Part shown: piece after piece, positions 48,301 to 60,653 of the stretch
How the letters are laid out: each line of letters starts with the position of its first letter
Numbering within the stretch: the first letter of the stretch is position 1
Assembly: GCA_916610825.1 (NCBI GenBank)
Contig: OU744450.1
Span: forward strand, 6,096,030-6,160,029
DNA from: Haliclystus octoradiatus
Taxonomy: Eukaryota; Cnidaria; Staurozoa; Stauromedusae; Haliclystidae
Direction of reading: 5' to 3'
DNA: 64,000 nt
Notes under the pieces: generated by a model
What the model was told of the DNA's origin: nothing
Database searches by the model: none
Seen by the model: the letters and a program-made list of their open reading frames with translations, nothing else
Translations under genes and position numbers: made by a program

Positions 48301-51300
48301 TAGCTGTTGTTATCTTGTGTGACATGCACGATGCTGTCATGTTGACCACTCAGGTCGGCAATATATTAAACAATGACCAGAAGAAATACAGAAAATGGAA
48401 GAGCGATACCAAGGAACATTTTGCCGCTGTTAAACTATTTTTGATTGTGACTGTTGTTTCACCGTGTTTGTATCGTATATTCGTATTTAGTTCTTGTGCT
48501 AAAATTATCTCTCCTGTAATTATTGTTTGCCATTGTTAAAAAGTATAATACGGTTCCGATAAATTCAATAGACAAATTAATTAGATTTTTATATAAATAT
48601 TCATGTAACTTTTTAACTCTCTCTTTTCACATTGCCTGAAGATGATTTTAGATTAAATCGAAACTGTTGCGCCAATTATTGTGTTTTTTATTGCATATAC
48701 CATCATGAAACTTTATCTACGCAAAGTAAAACAGTCAAAATATAGCGCATTTAAATGAAAACAAACTCATATCACAATCTCTTGCTATGAACATATATTA
48801 GACAAACTGACGTGAATCAACTTTGAATCTCTGTTTTCAAGATTTGAAACTGTCATACCGGTAATATTTACGCTTATTTCTCAAAAAGTACTTTATCGGT
48901 TTATCAAAAAAACTTGGGTAAGTAATCAAGGAATTTAGTACACATTGGTATTGAGCCTACAAGGCTTCCTGTGTTGCGTCAAAATAAAAATTGTGAAAAA
49001 TTTAAATATATGAAAATAATCGATATATTTTTCAAATTATCAGCAAAACATAAATCGATAAAACTGATCGGCAAACTTTTCTGATCAGTGTCTATTTATA
49101 GCAAAGTTTCAATTCTAACAGTCTTACTTTTGATGAATTGGTCTTGTACAAAGTATATATGACACATCAGCACTGCTAAGCTGTTCGTGATGCAAATCAT
49201 TGTCTGTAAAATAAACAATATAAAACAAACTCGAAATACCATGATGATCTGATGACCTCTTCATGGTACTAGTACTCAGGTAGTGTAAGTGAGTACTGTA
49301 GTACTGCTAAGTTCACTAGGTGCCACATCAATATGCACAATAAGAAGGTTCAGTCAAAAGGGAGAAAAACCCTTGAAAACCTATCAAAACAATAGCTAGT
49401 GTTTTCTTTGTTTTGGAGCAGATAAAAAAGGAGGAATTCTACTGATCAGAGGAAATTTCTTATGCCTGCATCAATCAACACACTACTATGCACAAGCGTA
49501 TTTTTGATCGATTTAGGAAATATATGGAAATATTCGTACTGTTCAGTCATTTGAGAGCACTAGTCTGTTCTCTTTTCCTAGACATCGATGTATACATAAA
49601 CATACCATTCGACTTCAATTTTGACGACGTTCCCAATCTAAACATCCTTAGTACTGTAGATCATTACAGTTCATTGAACACTAGCCATCATAATGATATT
49701 ATTTGTTGATTGATTGGTTGATTCTATTGGTTACATACAGGATAGAATCTCACAGCTATCAGCAATGTACGATTGTACATTTTAAATAATCTAACTAAAT
49801 TGATGATGCTTAGCTAAATCTAACCTGCAATACAGACAGAAATTTTATTTCTGTAGTTCGTCTACACATGCGCTGATTATCGCTAATTGTTCTTGTACAG
49901 ATATGTGTACAGAACAAGACTAATGACAAGTATTTCAAAACAACAAAAATCGAAGTAGACAGCCACTGCGAAAACATTTCAGGATTTCATGAAGAGTCCA
50001 TGAAAATCGGGACCCTTTAACGTCCATGAATTGTTCATGAACTCCTGAACTGCTTTTCGCAGGGGAGGAAACAACACTTTGTAAACATATTTTCAATATT
50101 ATTTCAGTACAAACTCTTGGTACACAATAATCGGTGCCAAGGCACAGGCGGACTATACAAAAAGTGTCTGCCTAAAAAACAGGCTAAGACAATCCGAGGC
50201 TGAGTTGAATGAGCTGACCCTGGTTGTTTTTAATCAAAAGATATGGACTTTACCTTCTGATGCCATATCCTGAAGAGTCTCCAACCATGGAAGCGAAATT
50301 CTATGAACACCACCAGAACTTGTCGAATAGTAACGATTGGGATTTAAAGAATCTAAAATAACATTGTCATTTAATTGTCAATAAATTGCTAATTGTTTCT
50401 ATTTTGCTTGCTTGTCTGCATTGGTCATATGACCCAAGAAAGCGTTTGATATCGCCACAGCTGAATAGATCTTTCTGCAGCATATCGTCTAAATACTGCA
50501 CATTTAGTACATCATTGCATCTAACTGGATCTCAGACAAACATCAATACATTTATCAATTTAATCATTGGCTTTATTAACACTAATTTTTGGAAACAACA
50601 ATTATACCATCTGATAGTAGATTAAATAGCAAGGAATTATAGTGCATGTGAGATAATCAAGAGAAGTATGTAAATGATCTTGTTCAGCATTTGGTTTGGG
50701 AAGCGTGCCATTGCAGGATATCCCTTTTTATTGTATCCTGATAATCTCTAACCTTTGAATAGTGACACAAAATCCTGTATGTCATCTTCCTCGTCTTCAT
50801 TACAATAACTGGATGATATATCAGATGCCACAAAAGAAGAATCAACTTCTATTGTTTCGTATACAAAAAGTGATGGCTTTGACGCTAACTGTGTCTCTTG
50901 ACTTTTATTCATGTTTGCTCTTGATTGTTGATCCTACATAGAAATATTTATAACAATACAAATAGAATGAGAGTAAAAAATGAAACATGCTAGATTACGT
51001 TACGTCAAGTTTCACACGATAAGGTGGTCACCAGATGATTTATTTCAATTTAGTTCTCCATTATATAATAATGTCAATTTATTTACTCTCGGGAATTAGG
51101 AATTGTTTTAAGTAGTCTAAAATTCTAAAAAGTTCTCTTGGGAATTAGAAATTATTTTAATTCCAAAGAGTTATTTTAGAATTTGGGGTACCGGTATTGA
51201 TTTATAATAAATCGCCTGATGACCACCTATGGTGGTAAAATTGAAGTAACGTAATTCTAGCATGTTTCATATTTGAATCTCAGTCTATAAATACTATGAT

Positions 51301-54300
51301 TATTTTCATTGAGCTTCATCTTGTCTTCGAAAGATGAAATATTCGGGGTTCATGTGGCGTAAAAAGATATCAATAAAAACATCTCTCAGTATGATAGGCC
51401 TACAAATAACAAATCTCTTCCAATAACCATTTGATCTTTGATGAAACTGACCAAAACAGTGACAATTGGAAGAAAATTTTGGCTCTCATCATTACCACCG
51501 CTATCACTTGACACTCAGAAAGTTTGCAGAATTTAGTAAATTAGTAAATCAACGAGTTGCCAGGGTCAGTTGGTTAAGGCAAAAAGCAACAAGATATTTT
51601 ATAATTAGAATATTTTCGACAGAAAGGCGATCATGAAGTGCCACAATGCACGCTGGTTTAAAGGTATTTTTATCTTTTGATGGATTTGGAATGAAGACAA
51701 CCCCCCCTGGACAACTTCAAAATATTGTATGTCATCTCGGATCATGTGATGTGTTTCCTTTGTTTTGGAAAACAATAGAATTAGCAAAGGGCACAAGTCT
51801 CACTTACAAATAAATAAGACTTAAACAAGTGATCTAGATACATTCAAACCTGTTATAACGTTCACCTCTATAAAGCGGCCACCTGTCTGTAGTGGTCATG
51901 CCTTTTGGTATGACTGTGTAAATAAGAATTTTCTATTGAATCAATCCTGCATATAAAGGTCACCTGTCTATAGTGGTCAATTTGTCTACCTTTTATAGGT
52001 GGCTGTTATATACAGGTTTTACTATATTCACATTGTTGAAATAAATCCTTTATAACTTACACTCCTTTCAGTATCCTGATGTTTGTCATCTAGCAAAATA
52101 CAATGATGGATGCGTCCTGCAGCAGTTGACATGGCGATAACAGGTGGTGTAGTAGGGAAACATAATAATTGACAAAATTCACTGCCGTAATTATCTTCAG
52201 CAGGAGGATGCATCGGTAATGGGCCAAACTGGGAAGCTTGGAATCTAACAATTAAATAAAGAAAAGCGCATAAATATTCATGCAAAACACATCCTCATAG
52301 GGATTACCCAATCAGAGGCTCTCATTTAAAAGCATATCAAATTTAATAGAATTGGTCTGGTTCTAAAATAAGAGCATTCAATAATATTGAGAATCATTAT
52401 AATCAACAGCTGTGGAAATTAGATGATTGCAAATCCAATTCAAATGCAACCCTATAGCCTACAATCTGATTATTTTTGGATTCGGATTAAATATTTTATT
52501 TTCGGAGATTTTTCTATGATATATTCAGATTACAGTTTTAATTTCCTTGATATTTAAAAATGCTGATTTTTTTCTACATTTTTTCTACATTTTACAACCT
52601 TTTTATTGTCATTGTGATATCATTATTATCATAAATATAGTAGAAGATGATACATTAGCCTACTTGTATCCAGATTCTGTCGGATTGGATTCTCAACAGA
52701 GAAATTTATGTTTCTGATTTTCGATCGAAAAGAACAGATTTGCATAAGATTCAGATTGGAATATTTGCGTACATTTGGATTATTAATGCCCAATCGATTC
52801 CGATGCAGGCCTCTTAAATCTGAATCTATGAATGTCATTGTAAAAATGCTTGTTCAAATAAAACTCAGCCAATTTCAATAGAAAAACATTCCAGAATCAT
52901 ATCATTTGATTTTTATTGTCCCCATTTCCAGCTGAGCTGGCTGCATTTTCAAATTAAACAATTTGTTGGGAATTGAAAGTACAGTGCAGCCTCGTTAGCA
53001 TCACTGCCTTTGCAGCCAACAATTTGATAATTGATTGGGTCGTGATATTAACGGGAGTGAAATAATTCAGTTTGATAGAAACTGGTTATAAAAAATGAGT
53101 GATATTAAGCGGGTTGTGATATTAACCAAAGAAAAATAGTTGACTTTGATAGAAACTGGTTTTTACAAACAGAAAATGAAAATGTGTCGCTACTAATTTT
53201 AAATATTCGTTTGTTTACAAAAAATTACTGTTGTGACCAAAATAACCTGTCATTGCTTAACATTATTGGCTTAATTATCATTATTAATATACCTTGTTGA
53301 ACTGTATCTGACATAAAGGAGCCATACATCACCACTTTCTTTCATAACAAACATCGGATAACAAAGATTTGATTCTAATTTTGTAGATATCGATGATGAA
53401 AAATCAAAACTAATGGCTACATCACCCAAAGCAGAGGCAAACGAATTGATAGAATATTGAGAATCATCCTGTTCTGTAAAAAGCTTGATTGTAGAACAAA
53501 TCTGTTGAGGTTGTGAGGCATCAAAAAACCTGCAAAAAAGACTTATTATTAATTATCAAGCCAAGGCTAATTCATAGCAGTATGCTTGGCAGTCACGACA
53601 GAGAGAAAGAAAAGACGTCCACGTAACAATAATGTTCTGTTCTTCTTATGTTAGACATATTTCCAAGGCTATCTCCATAAAGAAAACAAAGAGTGGCTGG
53701 CAAAGGAGCTTTCGAAAAGGAAGATTTATAAGATTGATTTAGGATAAGCGACAAAGATGAGGCAAAAGCCTTCGGTTTCCTTTATATTTTATAATACTCT
53801 GTTTTATCCAACATTGAGCACTTTCATATACATTGTACATATATGCAGCTGAGCTTATACGCATTCAGGGTCCGAAAAATGATTTATTCTTCCAGAAATC
53901 TAACTTTTAATTCAAACAACTTCTGTGAACTTTTCATCAGATTTAGGTTGTTTATGATATTGTCATTTCTTTAAATTTGAATAGAAAAATGAATCAAAAT
54001 CATTTTTCGTCTGAATATTGGCCAGCCTTACAGAAACCCAGTTGCCAGGTTGCTGGGTTGTCGAACCCTGCACGCATTTAATTTTTTCTTTCAAATTTGT
54101 TATTACAGATTGATTTATAATGATGCTTAAAAAGTGGATTAGCAGCTTATAGCTTTGTAACTATATTTGTGTGAGTGAGACTTGTATACAGCAGTGACCA
54201 ATAACATCTGCATTTAAATTGACTAGTAAATTAGTAATGACAGGCGGGCGGTGGCCTCTATGCTTAGAGTTGAATGTAATTTGCTATTCCATCATGTTGA

Positions 54301-57300
54301 GCGTAATTTGTTAAAGACACAAGCAAAGTTATAATTTAATCACTGCTATCTCAATGTTCTTGGTGTTCAAATCAGTGTAAAATAGATTTCTTTATACTGT
54401 ATCAAAATTATGATTGTAAGATTTTCCTATACAGTCAAATCTGTCTAAAAAGGCCACTTAAAAGCCGGTGGGAAATTGGCCGTTATATAAGAGTGGCCGT
54501 TCTACAGAAAACAATAGAATCATAGAACAATAGTATAGAACAATAGATCAATCCACTGATAGAAGTAATTCGAACCAACAACCAATACATCATAAAAATA
54601 TCAATTTTCTTCTGAATTTGCTCGAACTTTCAGGAATCTAGGATTCCAGAATCCCTACTTTTGACTGGCCCTGGGACCAACCAATCAGAAATGTGAGTTT
54701 CGGATCTGGTTATAATCTGATTATGATGCTAGCTCACCTGACGCAGTTATCATTTGTCAAAGTAACAATGAATTCACCAGATGTTGTCCTTGGATACCAT
54801 TTAGCTTGATTTATCTTTATGGATGAAAAATGTTCAAAGAAGGAGCCACCAACTGCATGGCATCTGAAATAAAAATATGATTTAAATAAAGTTTGGTGGC
54901 CATTAGGTGTAGGCCTAGTGCCTCGCATACATATAGCCTCTTATTTATAGATATAAATCGCTAATGAACTTATTGTAATGAGAGTAGTGCGTTGATGTGA
55001 TTGAAGAGAACTGATTGAATATTATGCTGTGTGTCATCAGTTGTCATTAAGGTTTTTTTTTATTAATTATATTTTTTGAGGTACAGGACTCAACAATTAG
55101 GCATGCTATTTGAATTTAGGATTATGAGATTTTTAGTATTCAAAAAACCATGTTGTTTACAATAAAAATTGCTCGTTGTCGCAAAAATTAGGAAGAGCCT
55201 CGCTCACAAGGTATCAGTACAAAAATCTTGTTTTCAATTTTTATAATCGTCACTTTATTTTGTGAAAAAAGAAGTAGCGACAAAATAAATGTGTGTTAGA
55301 ATGATCAATGCTTTTGAAATATTGAAAAGATTTTCAGAGATTGAAAAGAATTTATTTCTTTATTAAAACCATTTTTTTTTGCCGTTTTTATATAATTTTT
55401 ATTACCTTTTCACTATTTGAAACAAGGTAAATAAATTGAATTTTTATTATTTGAATATTTGCTACTCAAATTTAATCCCTAATAGCCATCAGGTCTACAA
55501 ATATTTAGCATAGGCCTATATGCTTGGTAAATGGTCCTATCCTCTGTAAAAAAGGTTCATGAGTTCGCGAACTGATCATGGACTCATGGGTTTAGTTTTA
55601 CAAGGAAATGTTAGATTCTTTAATTCAAAATAACCTAAAATGCTGAAATTTGTGCAATTTTGAAAGATGTGTCGCAATAATACTATTTTTTTAAAACTGT
55701 GCCTATGACTAGTGGTCACCATTTTATTGCTTTATTGCACCCTTACACTGACAATCAATGTGACCCACTTAAATATTACATCATCAAAACATTGTACCTA
55801 TATATTAGAACAAATGATAACTTCTTACCTGCATATTACATTGTGTTTCCCACCTTCATACCAGCCACCTGAATTCCATTGCCGTGGTAATTCCGCTATA
55901 CTAATACCATGGTTGCCAATCAGAGCTACATAGTCCCCAGATGGACTGACAGCTAATGATGTCACTTCAAAGGTTGGTGGACGAGAAAATATAAGCCTCT
56001 GCAAAACACACATTTACAGTTAAACTGTTAAAACAGACACCTCTATACAGTGGTCACCTGTCTATAGCGGTCACTCTTGGTATGCCTAAAATAGTATTTC
56101 CATAACAAGGAATAGAATACAACAGTAAAATTTATAATAATCTGTCTTGTTTTCATCAGTTTTATAAACTTTCCTTATTAAACCAGCCATTCAATAATAA
56201 TATGATTCAACGATTTAAAATATCCATAAAGTATGTTCAATTATCGATAGTCATGGTTCAATCAATTGTCATAGCTACGAAATCTAAAATTGAACTTGTG
56301 TGATTTTCTTTGCTATAGTAATTAGAGGGAATTGCCAATATAAATGTAGGGTTCAGATTTAGATAGAACTACATAGTTATTATGTGTGATGTATTAGCGT
56401 GTTGACCCTACAATGGTTACAAGGAAAGAGAGAGATGACATATTACAACTGATGATTTACACGGAGAGATAAACGGAACTTCGGCCTACAATATATATGT
56501 GACAACAAACAAACCACTACACACACAACAAGGCGACATTTCTGGAAATATGTTTTTGCTTTCTTGTAAACTGTATATACGGTATATCAAATCCAATAAC
56601 ATTACATTTTAAATAAAATTTTGAAGAAAGGCTGCTTTCTATTTAAAAATAATTATAATCAAAATATATTTAAATAATCGAAACTATCATTTGGGACACT
56701 CCACATCACCTCGCAAACAGAAAAACCCTCACACTCTCAGAATTTAATGAAACTTATTTCATGAAAAGATAATGAAGTGAATATCAACTTGGCGAAGTTT
56801 GAAGTAATTTAGTCAAAAAAATGAAAAAAATAGAGCCTGCTAAAGATTACGAGAAAATTAGGTAGGCCTAATTTCATGATGAAAATTTCATGTTCCATTT
56901 GTGTTTGCTCTAGTTTTCATCACTGTTGTAAATACTCGTTACTAAAGTAATGTGTTACTTGTTACTTTTTGAGTAATTTTAGGAGTAATTAGTTAGCCTA
57001 CTTTTTTGAGAAAAGTAATTAGTAATCTAATTGATTACTTTTTGAGGTAACAAGTATTATTTGAGAGTGAGTAATTTAGACGTCACTTTCCAAATTACTT
57101 TTTCGATTACAAAATATTTGCTTTGTTGTCTTGTGATAATTTTTAAAGGCGTTGCTGTCACTAAGTTCCGCTTTTTATTGTTCTGTCTGCGATGCAATCT
57201 CACATTATTTCCAGCTTTCACGAGAGCTATTCAAACCAGGTGAATTGTGTGATATCTGACCAATAAACCTTATCCCATATCCTATTCCTCTTTGTTCTGA

Positions 57301-60300
57301 CATTGTTCTGTTGATCAATAGAGTCAATAGTTTGCCACTTATTATTTGAGTGAGTTTCGAATATTGAAAAGATGATGTAAAATTTATGGCTATTATGAAT
57401 TGATTGATCCAACAAAAATAAACCATTTTGATAAATCAAATGAAACCATTTCTTTGGCAACTTTGTTAAAAACTTTTCAACGTCAATTTATCTGCTGCTG
57501 CGATCGTTCTCCTCTGTAAGAAAACAAGTAGTCAAACGCGGTTAGCCTGTGTGCATTACGTCAGAACTCCATTTCATACAGCGACTGAGAGTCGACTGCA
57601 GCGACTCTCAGTTTCATGGAGCGGAAAACAAGTTCTCTTGCCTAGAAAACAAGATGGCCGCCATCATTGTCAAAACGAGACATGTTAGTAAAGAAAGGGA
57701 GGCAATATCTTTTGTTTCACAAGTTAAAGTAATCATGAAAGTAATTAATAATTAATTACTTTTTTTGGGAAAGTAATTAGGCCTAGTAATTGTAATCATT
57801 TACTTTTTCGGCTGAAGTAATTAGTAACGTAATTAGTTATTTTTGAGGAAAAGTAATTTGTAATGTAATTTATTACTTTTCAAAAGTAATTCTCAGATCA
57901 CTGGTTTTCATTTATGTATGCTTCAGAAAGCAAAATATATTAGTTTTTTTTTAATTAATATTTTGAAGAAAATGTTTGGGGCTAATTTTCGATATGAGCC
58001 CCAAATTTAAAAACATTAAAACTTCGCCTATATACAGAGAATAATAATGTCTAGTGATTTTCGAAATTTCAACAAATGTTCTGTACTGAGAGCGTGCCAA
58101 TCTTAATTCCACTCTTCTCTTGTAATATTCTTATAATCCTACATTGAGAAATCTCAATTCTCGTGTTGCAAATCAAAATGGCGATTCATTCAATAAAACG
58201 AGTGGCGATCTCCAACAAATGATATCTTTTAGTTGAACGTAAGTTGTAAAATTAATTCATTACACATTACACCCTTCGGTAACAAGTTTTACATTTTTTG
58301 TAGTAGTCCTACAAATATACGCTAGGCCTATGTGATTCTCAAAGTACACTTAATTATATTCTTTCATGTAAATTAAAACATGCGCTCAACTCCACTCAGA
58401 GTATCAGACTACAATGTAAACAACAAGACGACAAGATAAAAAGCAAGAAAAATCGAACCGATTATTGGAGTTGAACCCACGACCTTTGCAAAACAGAAGG
58501 AACAGAACTGATGTCATTACCCCTCGTCCACTAACACTTAAAGTTTGGTGCAATATTTTGTTCAAATTCTGAACAGCCAGAAAAGGAATAAATGTTTTCC
58601 TTTTTATGTAAAATAAATGTAGAAAACAAAACTTTGCTTCGAGCCTATTGAATTACTAACATCATACTAATGTGTTTCAAAGCCACAAGAAACAGGAAAT
58701 CACTTGACAGTGCTGTGTTGATACTTGACAATTAAATATGAGAAATATGAGATGTTTTGTCACAGGTTGTATTTGTGAATTAGTGTCTTGTTTACCTAGT
58801 AGTCTGATGCTCGATGTTGAGCGCATGTTTTTGATTTACCTGAATGATTATATTTAGTGAACTTTGTGAATCACATAGCGTGTATTTGTAGGACTACTAC
58901 ATAAAATGTGAAAATTGTTACCGACGGGCGTTATGTCAAATGAATGGATTTTACAACTTACATTTAATTAAAATATATCATTTGTTGTTTACTTTATTTG
59001 TTCCAATGGAGACTGCCGCTCTTTTTCCTTTTATTGAATGAATCGCTGTTTTGATTTGCAACACGAGAATTGAGTTCTCAAGGTAGGATTATAAGAAGAA
59101 CACGAGAGAAAAGTGGAATTAAGATTGAGGGCGCTCTCAGTACAGAACATTTGTTGTAATTTCGAAAATTACTAGACATTATTTTATACAGTGTAACCCG
59201 CATATGTGCAATTCGGATAAGTGAAATTCCCGCTTATCTGCGATCTGCTTTGAAACCTGTTAAACAATTTTCTGGTCAAGTCCTTGGTAAACAATTTCGG
59301 ATAACTGCAAATTCGGATAAATGCAGTGAAAACCGTTGGTAATTTTGACTTGCAATTAAGCGGGTTACACCGCATAGGCGAAGTTTTAATTTTTTTAAAT
59401 TTGGGGCTCATATCGAAAATTAGCCACAAACATTTTCTTAAAAATATTAATTAAAAAAAACTATTATATTTTGCTTTTGAAACATGCATAAATGAAAACT
59501 AGATGGTCCGAGCTTTCTAATGATATGTGTTTCATCTATATTGCATTTTGATAGCAAACACAAATCGAAAATAAAATTTTTACCATAAATTTACCTTATT
59601 TTCTCGTACTCTTTAACGGGCTCTATTTTTTTTTCTTTTCATTTTTTGACTAATTTACTTCAAACTTCGGCAATTTGATATTCACTTCATTATCTTTTGG
59701 TAAAATAATTTTTATTAAATTCTGAGAGGGTGAGGGTCTTTCTGTTTGCGAGTTGATGTGGAGTGACCCAATGACATAATTTCCATGATTATTTAGATGT
59801 GTTATATTCAAAATTTGCCGACATATATATGTGATCCGCCAACGCAAAATTACACCAGAATTTGGCTTTCAGCCGCACATTTTCCGAGAAAAAATACCAC
59901 CTTGGCCGCGCACGCTGCAATCTTTCCAATCTGGACTGAGAGTAGCACTAAGTGCCACTTGACATTGCAACAATGCAAATAACCGTAATAAGGTTGCTTA
60001 ACTTTTCTTGCTCACTGAGCTATTTAAACACTAATCAACACTGTAAGCTAAACCAACATTAGAAATTTTGTTACCTGATATAGATGTGTGCCATTTCCAG
60101 AAAGGTTTGACTTTACAATAGCTTGAAAAGAGTCATTATCTGAGTCTGCAGAATTATTAATAGAAGCTAGAGATTCTAGAGTTTTTTGTTTGAGCACAAT
60201 AAGACTTTTCTTCAGGTCTAACCATAGCAATGTCAAGCCATCCCTTTCAATAATAATTTTATAGTTGCGTTGTCTTGATTTTCTTCCACATAATTCATCA

Positions 60301-60365
60301 AAACTTTCACAAAGTAGTTTTTTAAGTGTGCCAATGTCTTCAAATGCTCCTTTCTCGTCCGCCAT
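39373..60365 (-). CDS. NUP88: Nup88 nucleoporin, complete
   Basis: Minus-strand exons: 60365-60075, 55998-55829, 54863-54738, 53529-53293, 52244-52061, 50933-50753, 50352-50254, 49203-49128, 47995-47888, 46161-46084, 45325-45179, 43385-43260, 42169-42026, 40701-40575, 39879-39764, 39445-39373. Phases agree throughout and give 760 aa (vertebrate Nup88 is about 740). The protein anchors the Nup214/Nup62 complex on the cytoplasmic face of the nuclear pore and assists mRNA and CRM1 export. The N-terminal two thirds fit a beta-propeller (SLAVSPSGDYVALIGNHG, AKWYP). GPLPMHPPAEDNYG near residues 282-295 is a family hallmark. From about residue 570 the sequence is coiled coil. Two junctions are less certain: the exon 11 acceptor (CAAAG at 45326, chosen by phase) and intron 14, whose best phase-matching donor is GC rather than GT. 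Confidence 0.95.
40186..40392. repeat. GTTCATGAAC-family MITE, near full length
   Basis: About 207 bp, ends CCCCTACGAAAACAGTTCAGG and CTGTTTTTCGCAGG, with a nearly palindromic interior including GTTAAATGGCCCC / GGAGCCATTTAAC. Nup88 intron 14. Confidence 0.85.
41528..41630. mobile_element. hAT-like MITE fragment, CAGGGTCCGAC family
   Basis: AGGAATTCTGGAATCCTAG at the left and CTCTAGGATTCCAGAAG at the right, as in the 23823 copy, but shorter and with eroded ends. Nup88 intron 13. Confidence 0.55.
42321..42524. repeat. GTTCATGAAC-family MITE, near full length
   Basis: About 204 bp with ends CTTGCGAAAACAGTTCAGG and CTGTTTTTCGCAGGG. Very similar to the copies at 25674 and 40186. Nup88 intron 12. 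Confidence 0.85.
45612..45791. mobile_element. pogo-like MITE
   Basis: 180 bp from TACACTGAAACCTGTATATA to TTATAACAGGTCACTGTA, the reverse orientation of the 24744 copy. Nup88 intron 10. Confidence 0.8.
46269..46355. mobile_element. Short pogo-like MITE, second subfamily
   Basis: 87 bp from ACAGTCAAACTCGGTTAATA to ATATTAAGCAAGTTCGACTGT. Terminal inverted repeats of about 20 bp enclose a small unique core. Nup88 intron 9. Confidence 0.65.
46453..47394. repeat. 0.94-kb near-palindrome (long inverted repeat with 64-nt loop), TTAA-bounded
   Basis: The left arm 46453-46896 and right arm 46961-47394 are reverse complements along their whole length, roughly 90% identical by eye. Only 64 bases (46897-46960) lie between them. 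The outer ends read TTAA followed by AGTGTATATCCCGG on both strands (TTAA at 46454-46457 and 47390-47393), consistent with a fold-back DNA transposon using TTAA targets. No open frame. It lies wholly within Nup88 intron 9, so Nup88 pre-mRNA should carry a hairpin of about 440 bp. Confidence 0.9.
47620..47803. mobile_element. hAT-like MITE, CAGGGTCCGAC family
   Basis: Begins AGGGCTCCAAAAAGTGGG and ends AGAGTTTTGTCAGGCATTG, with the internal GGTATCCTAGAT / AAGACTCCTGGAG inverted words. Nup88 intron 9. Confidence 0.6.
49963..50065. repeat. GTTCATGAAC-family MITE, internally deleted
   Basis: 103 bp with ends CACTGCGAAAACA and TGCTTTTCGCAGGGG. It keeps one ACGTCCATGAATTGTTCATGA block. Nup88 intron 7. 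Confidence 0.7.
50981..51269. mobile_element. MITE with long terminal inverted repeats
   Basis: 289 bp. About 60-bp ends start TGAAACATGCTAGATTACG and, on the other strand, TGAAACATGCTAGAATTACG. The middle carries inverted CTCTTGGGAATTAGAAAT-type words. No other copy was seen in this window. Nup88 intron 5. Confidence 0.75.
51839..52025. mobile_element. pogo-like MITE
   Basis: About 187 bp from TACATTCAAACCTGTTATAA to ACAGGTTTTACTATA, just 3' of Nup88 exon 5 in transcript order. Same family as 24744. Confidence 0.8.
53866..54070. mobile_element. hAT-like MITE with 8-bp target duplication
   Basis: 205 bp with ends CAGGGTCCGA and TCGAACCCTG. Flanking 8-mers TACGCATT (53858-53865) and CACGCATT (54071-54078) match at 7 of 8 positions. 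This duplication supports assigning the CAGGGTCCGAC family to hAT. Nup88 intron 3. Confidence 0.8.
54580..54675. mobile_element. Truncated hAT-like MITE, CAGGGTCCGAC family
   Basis: Only the right half is present (GGAATCTAGGATTCCAGAAT...TTTTGACTGGCCCTG). Nup88 intron 3. Confidence 0.6.
56921..57903. mobile_element. Non-autonomous hAT-like element with perfect 8-bp target duplication
   Basis: 983 bp flanked by GTTTTCAT at 56913-56920 and 57904-57911. The left end is CACTGTTGTAAATACTCG and the right end is CAGTGATCTGAGAATTACT on the other strand, so the termini are CAsTG-like. The interior is rich in AAGTAATTAGTTAC-type words, a look common among animal hAT elements. The opposite arm of the host palindrome gives the uninterrupted sequence (CTAGTTTTCATTTATG), which confirms the insertion. 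Confidence 0.88.
58462..58540 (-). repeat. tRNA-like relic in the fold-back centre
   Basis: On the minus strand, TAGTGGACGAGGGG resembles an A box and, about 45 bases on, GGGTTCAACTCC resembles a B box. Pairing of the acceptor and anticodon stems is poor, so it is probably a SINE head or decayed tRNA and not a functional gene. Confidence 0.3.
59189..59372. mobile_element. pogo-like MITE (GTGTAACCCGC subfamily)
   Basis: 184 bp from CAGTGTAACCCGCATATGTG to ATTAAGCGGGTTACACCG, with TA at both flanks. It interrupts the right arm of the fold-back, while the left arm shows the uninterrupted site. A decayed relative lies near 16505-16680. Confidence 0.78.
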
Positions 60366-60653
60366 TTCTCAAACTATTGACAAGAGGCTGCAAAATGAAG
60401 AGGCTAAGTTATCAATTTGTTTTCCCGCCATTTGAGATTGATTTGAATAACCCGTTTATCGGGTGGAAGCGGTTTGAACCAGTTCTCTTTCGGTGCAAGA
60501 CACTGCTCTCATCCTGTAGCTGAATTTCCAACGATTGGTACATTTAATATCTTCAAATATCACAATCATCAATCGTTTATAGTACTTATGATCCATTGCT
60601 TTATGTTTGATAACTATCTTTGATCATTAGGACACATACATTTCTCAATAAGG
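60366..60653. promoter_or_regulatory. 288-bp bidirectional promoter region, Nup88 and Ran
   Basis: The ATGs of Nup88 (minus) and Ran (plus) are 288 bases apart and point outward. TTTTCCCGCC at 60420-60429 is a perfect match to the E2F-type consensus TTTSSCGC. GCCGCCAT-like words occur next to it and over the Nup88 start, as in YY1-type initiator contexts. An inverted AACCCGTTTATCGGGT word is at about 60449-60464. No TATA box is clear. Site identities are by motif only. Confidence 0.65.

Larger units (their letters stand above)
56687..59775. repeat. 3.1-kb fold-back element with nested insertions
   Basis: The left arm (about 56687-58412) and right arm (about 58797-59775) are inverted copies. 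Examples: GGGACACTCCACATCACC with its complement near 59750, and TAGTAGTCCTACAAATA near 58300 with its complement near 58890. The left arm is interrupted by a hAT-like element (56921-57903) and the right arm by a pogo-like MITE (59189-59372). Removing these leaves arms of roughly 740 and 790 bp around a 385-bp centre. No coding capacity. It fills most of Nup88 intron 1. Confidence 0.85.
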
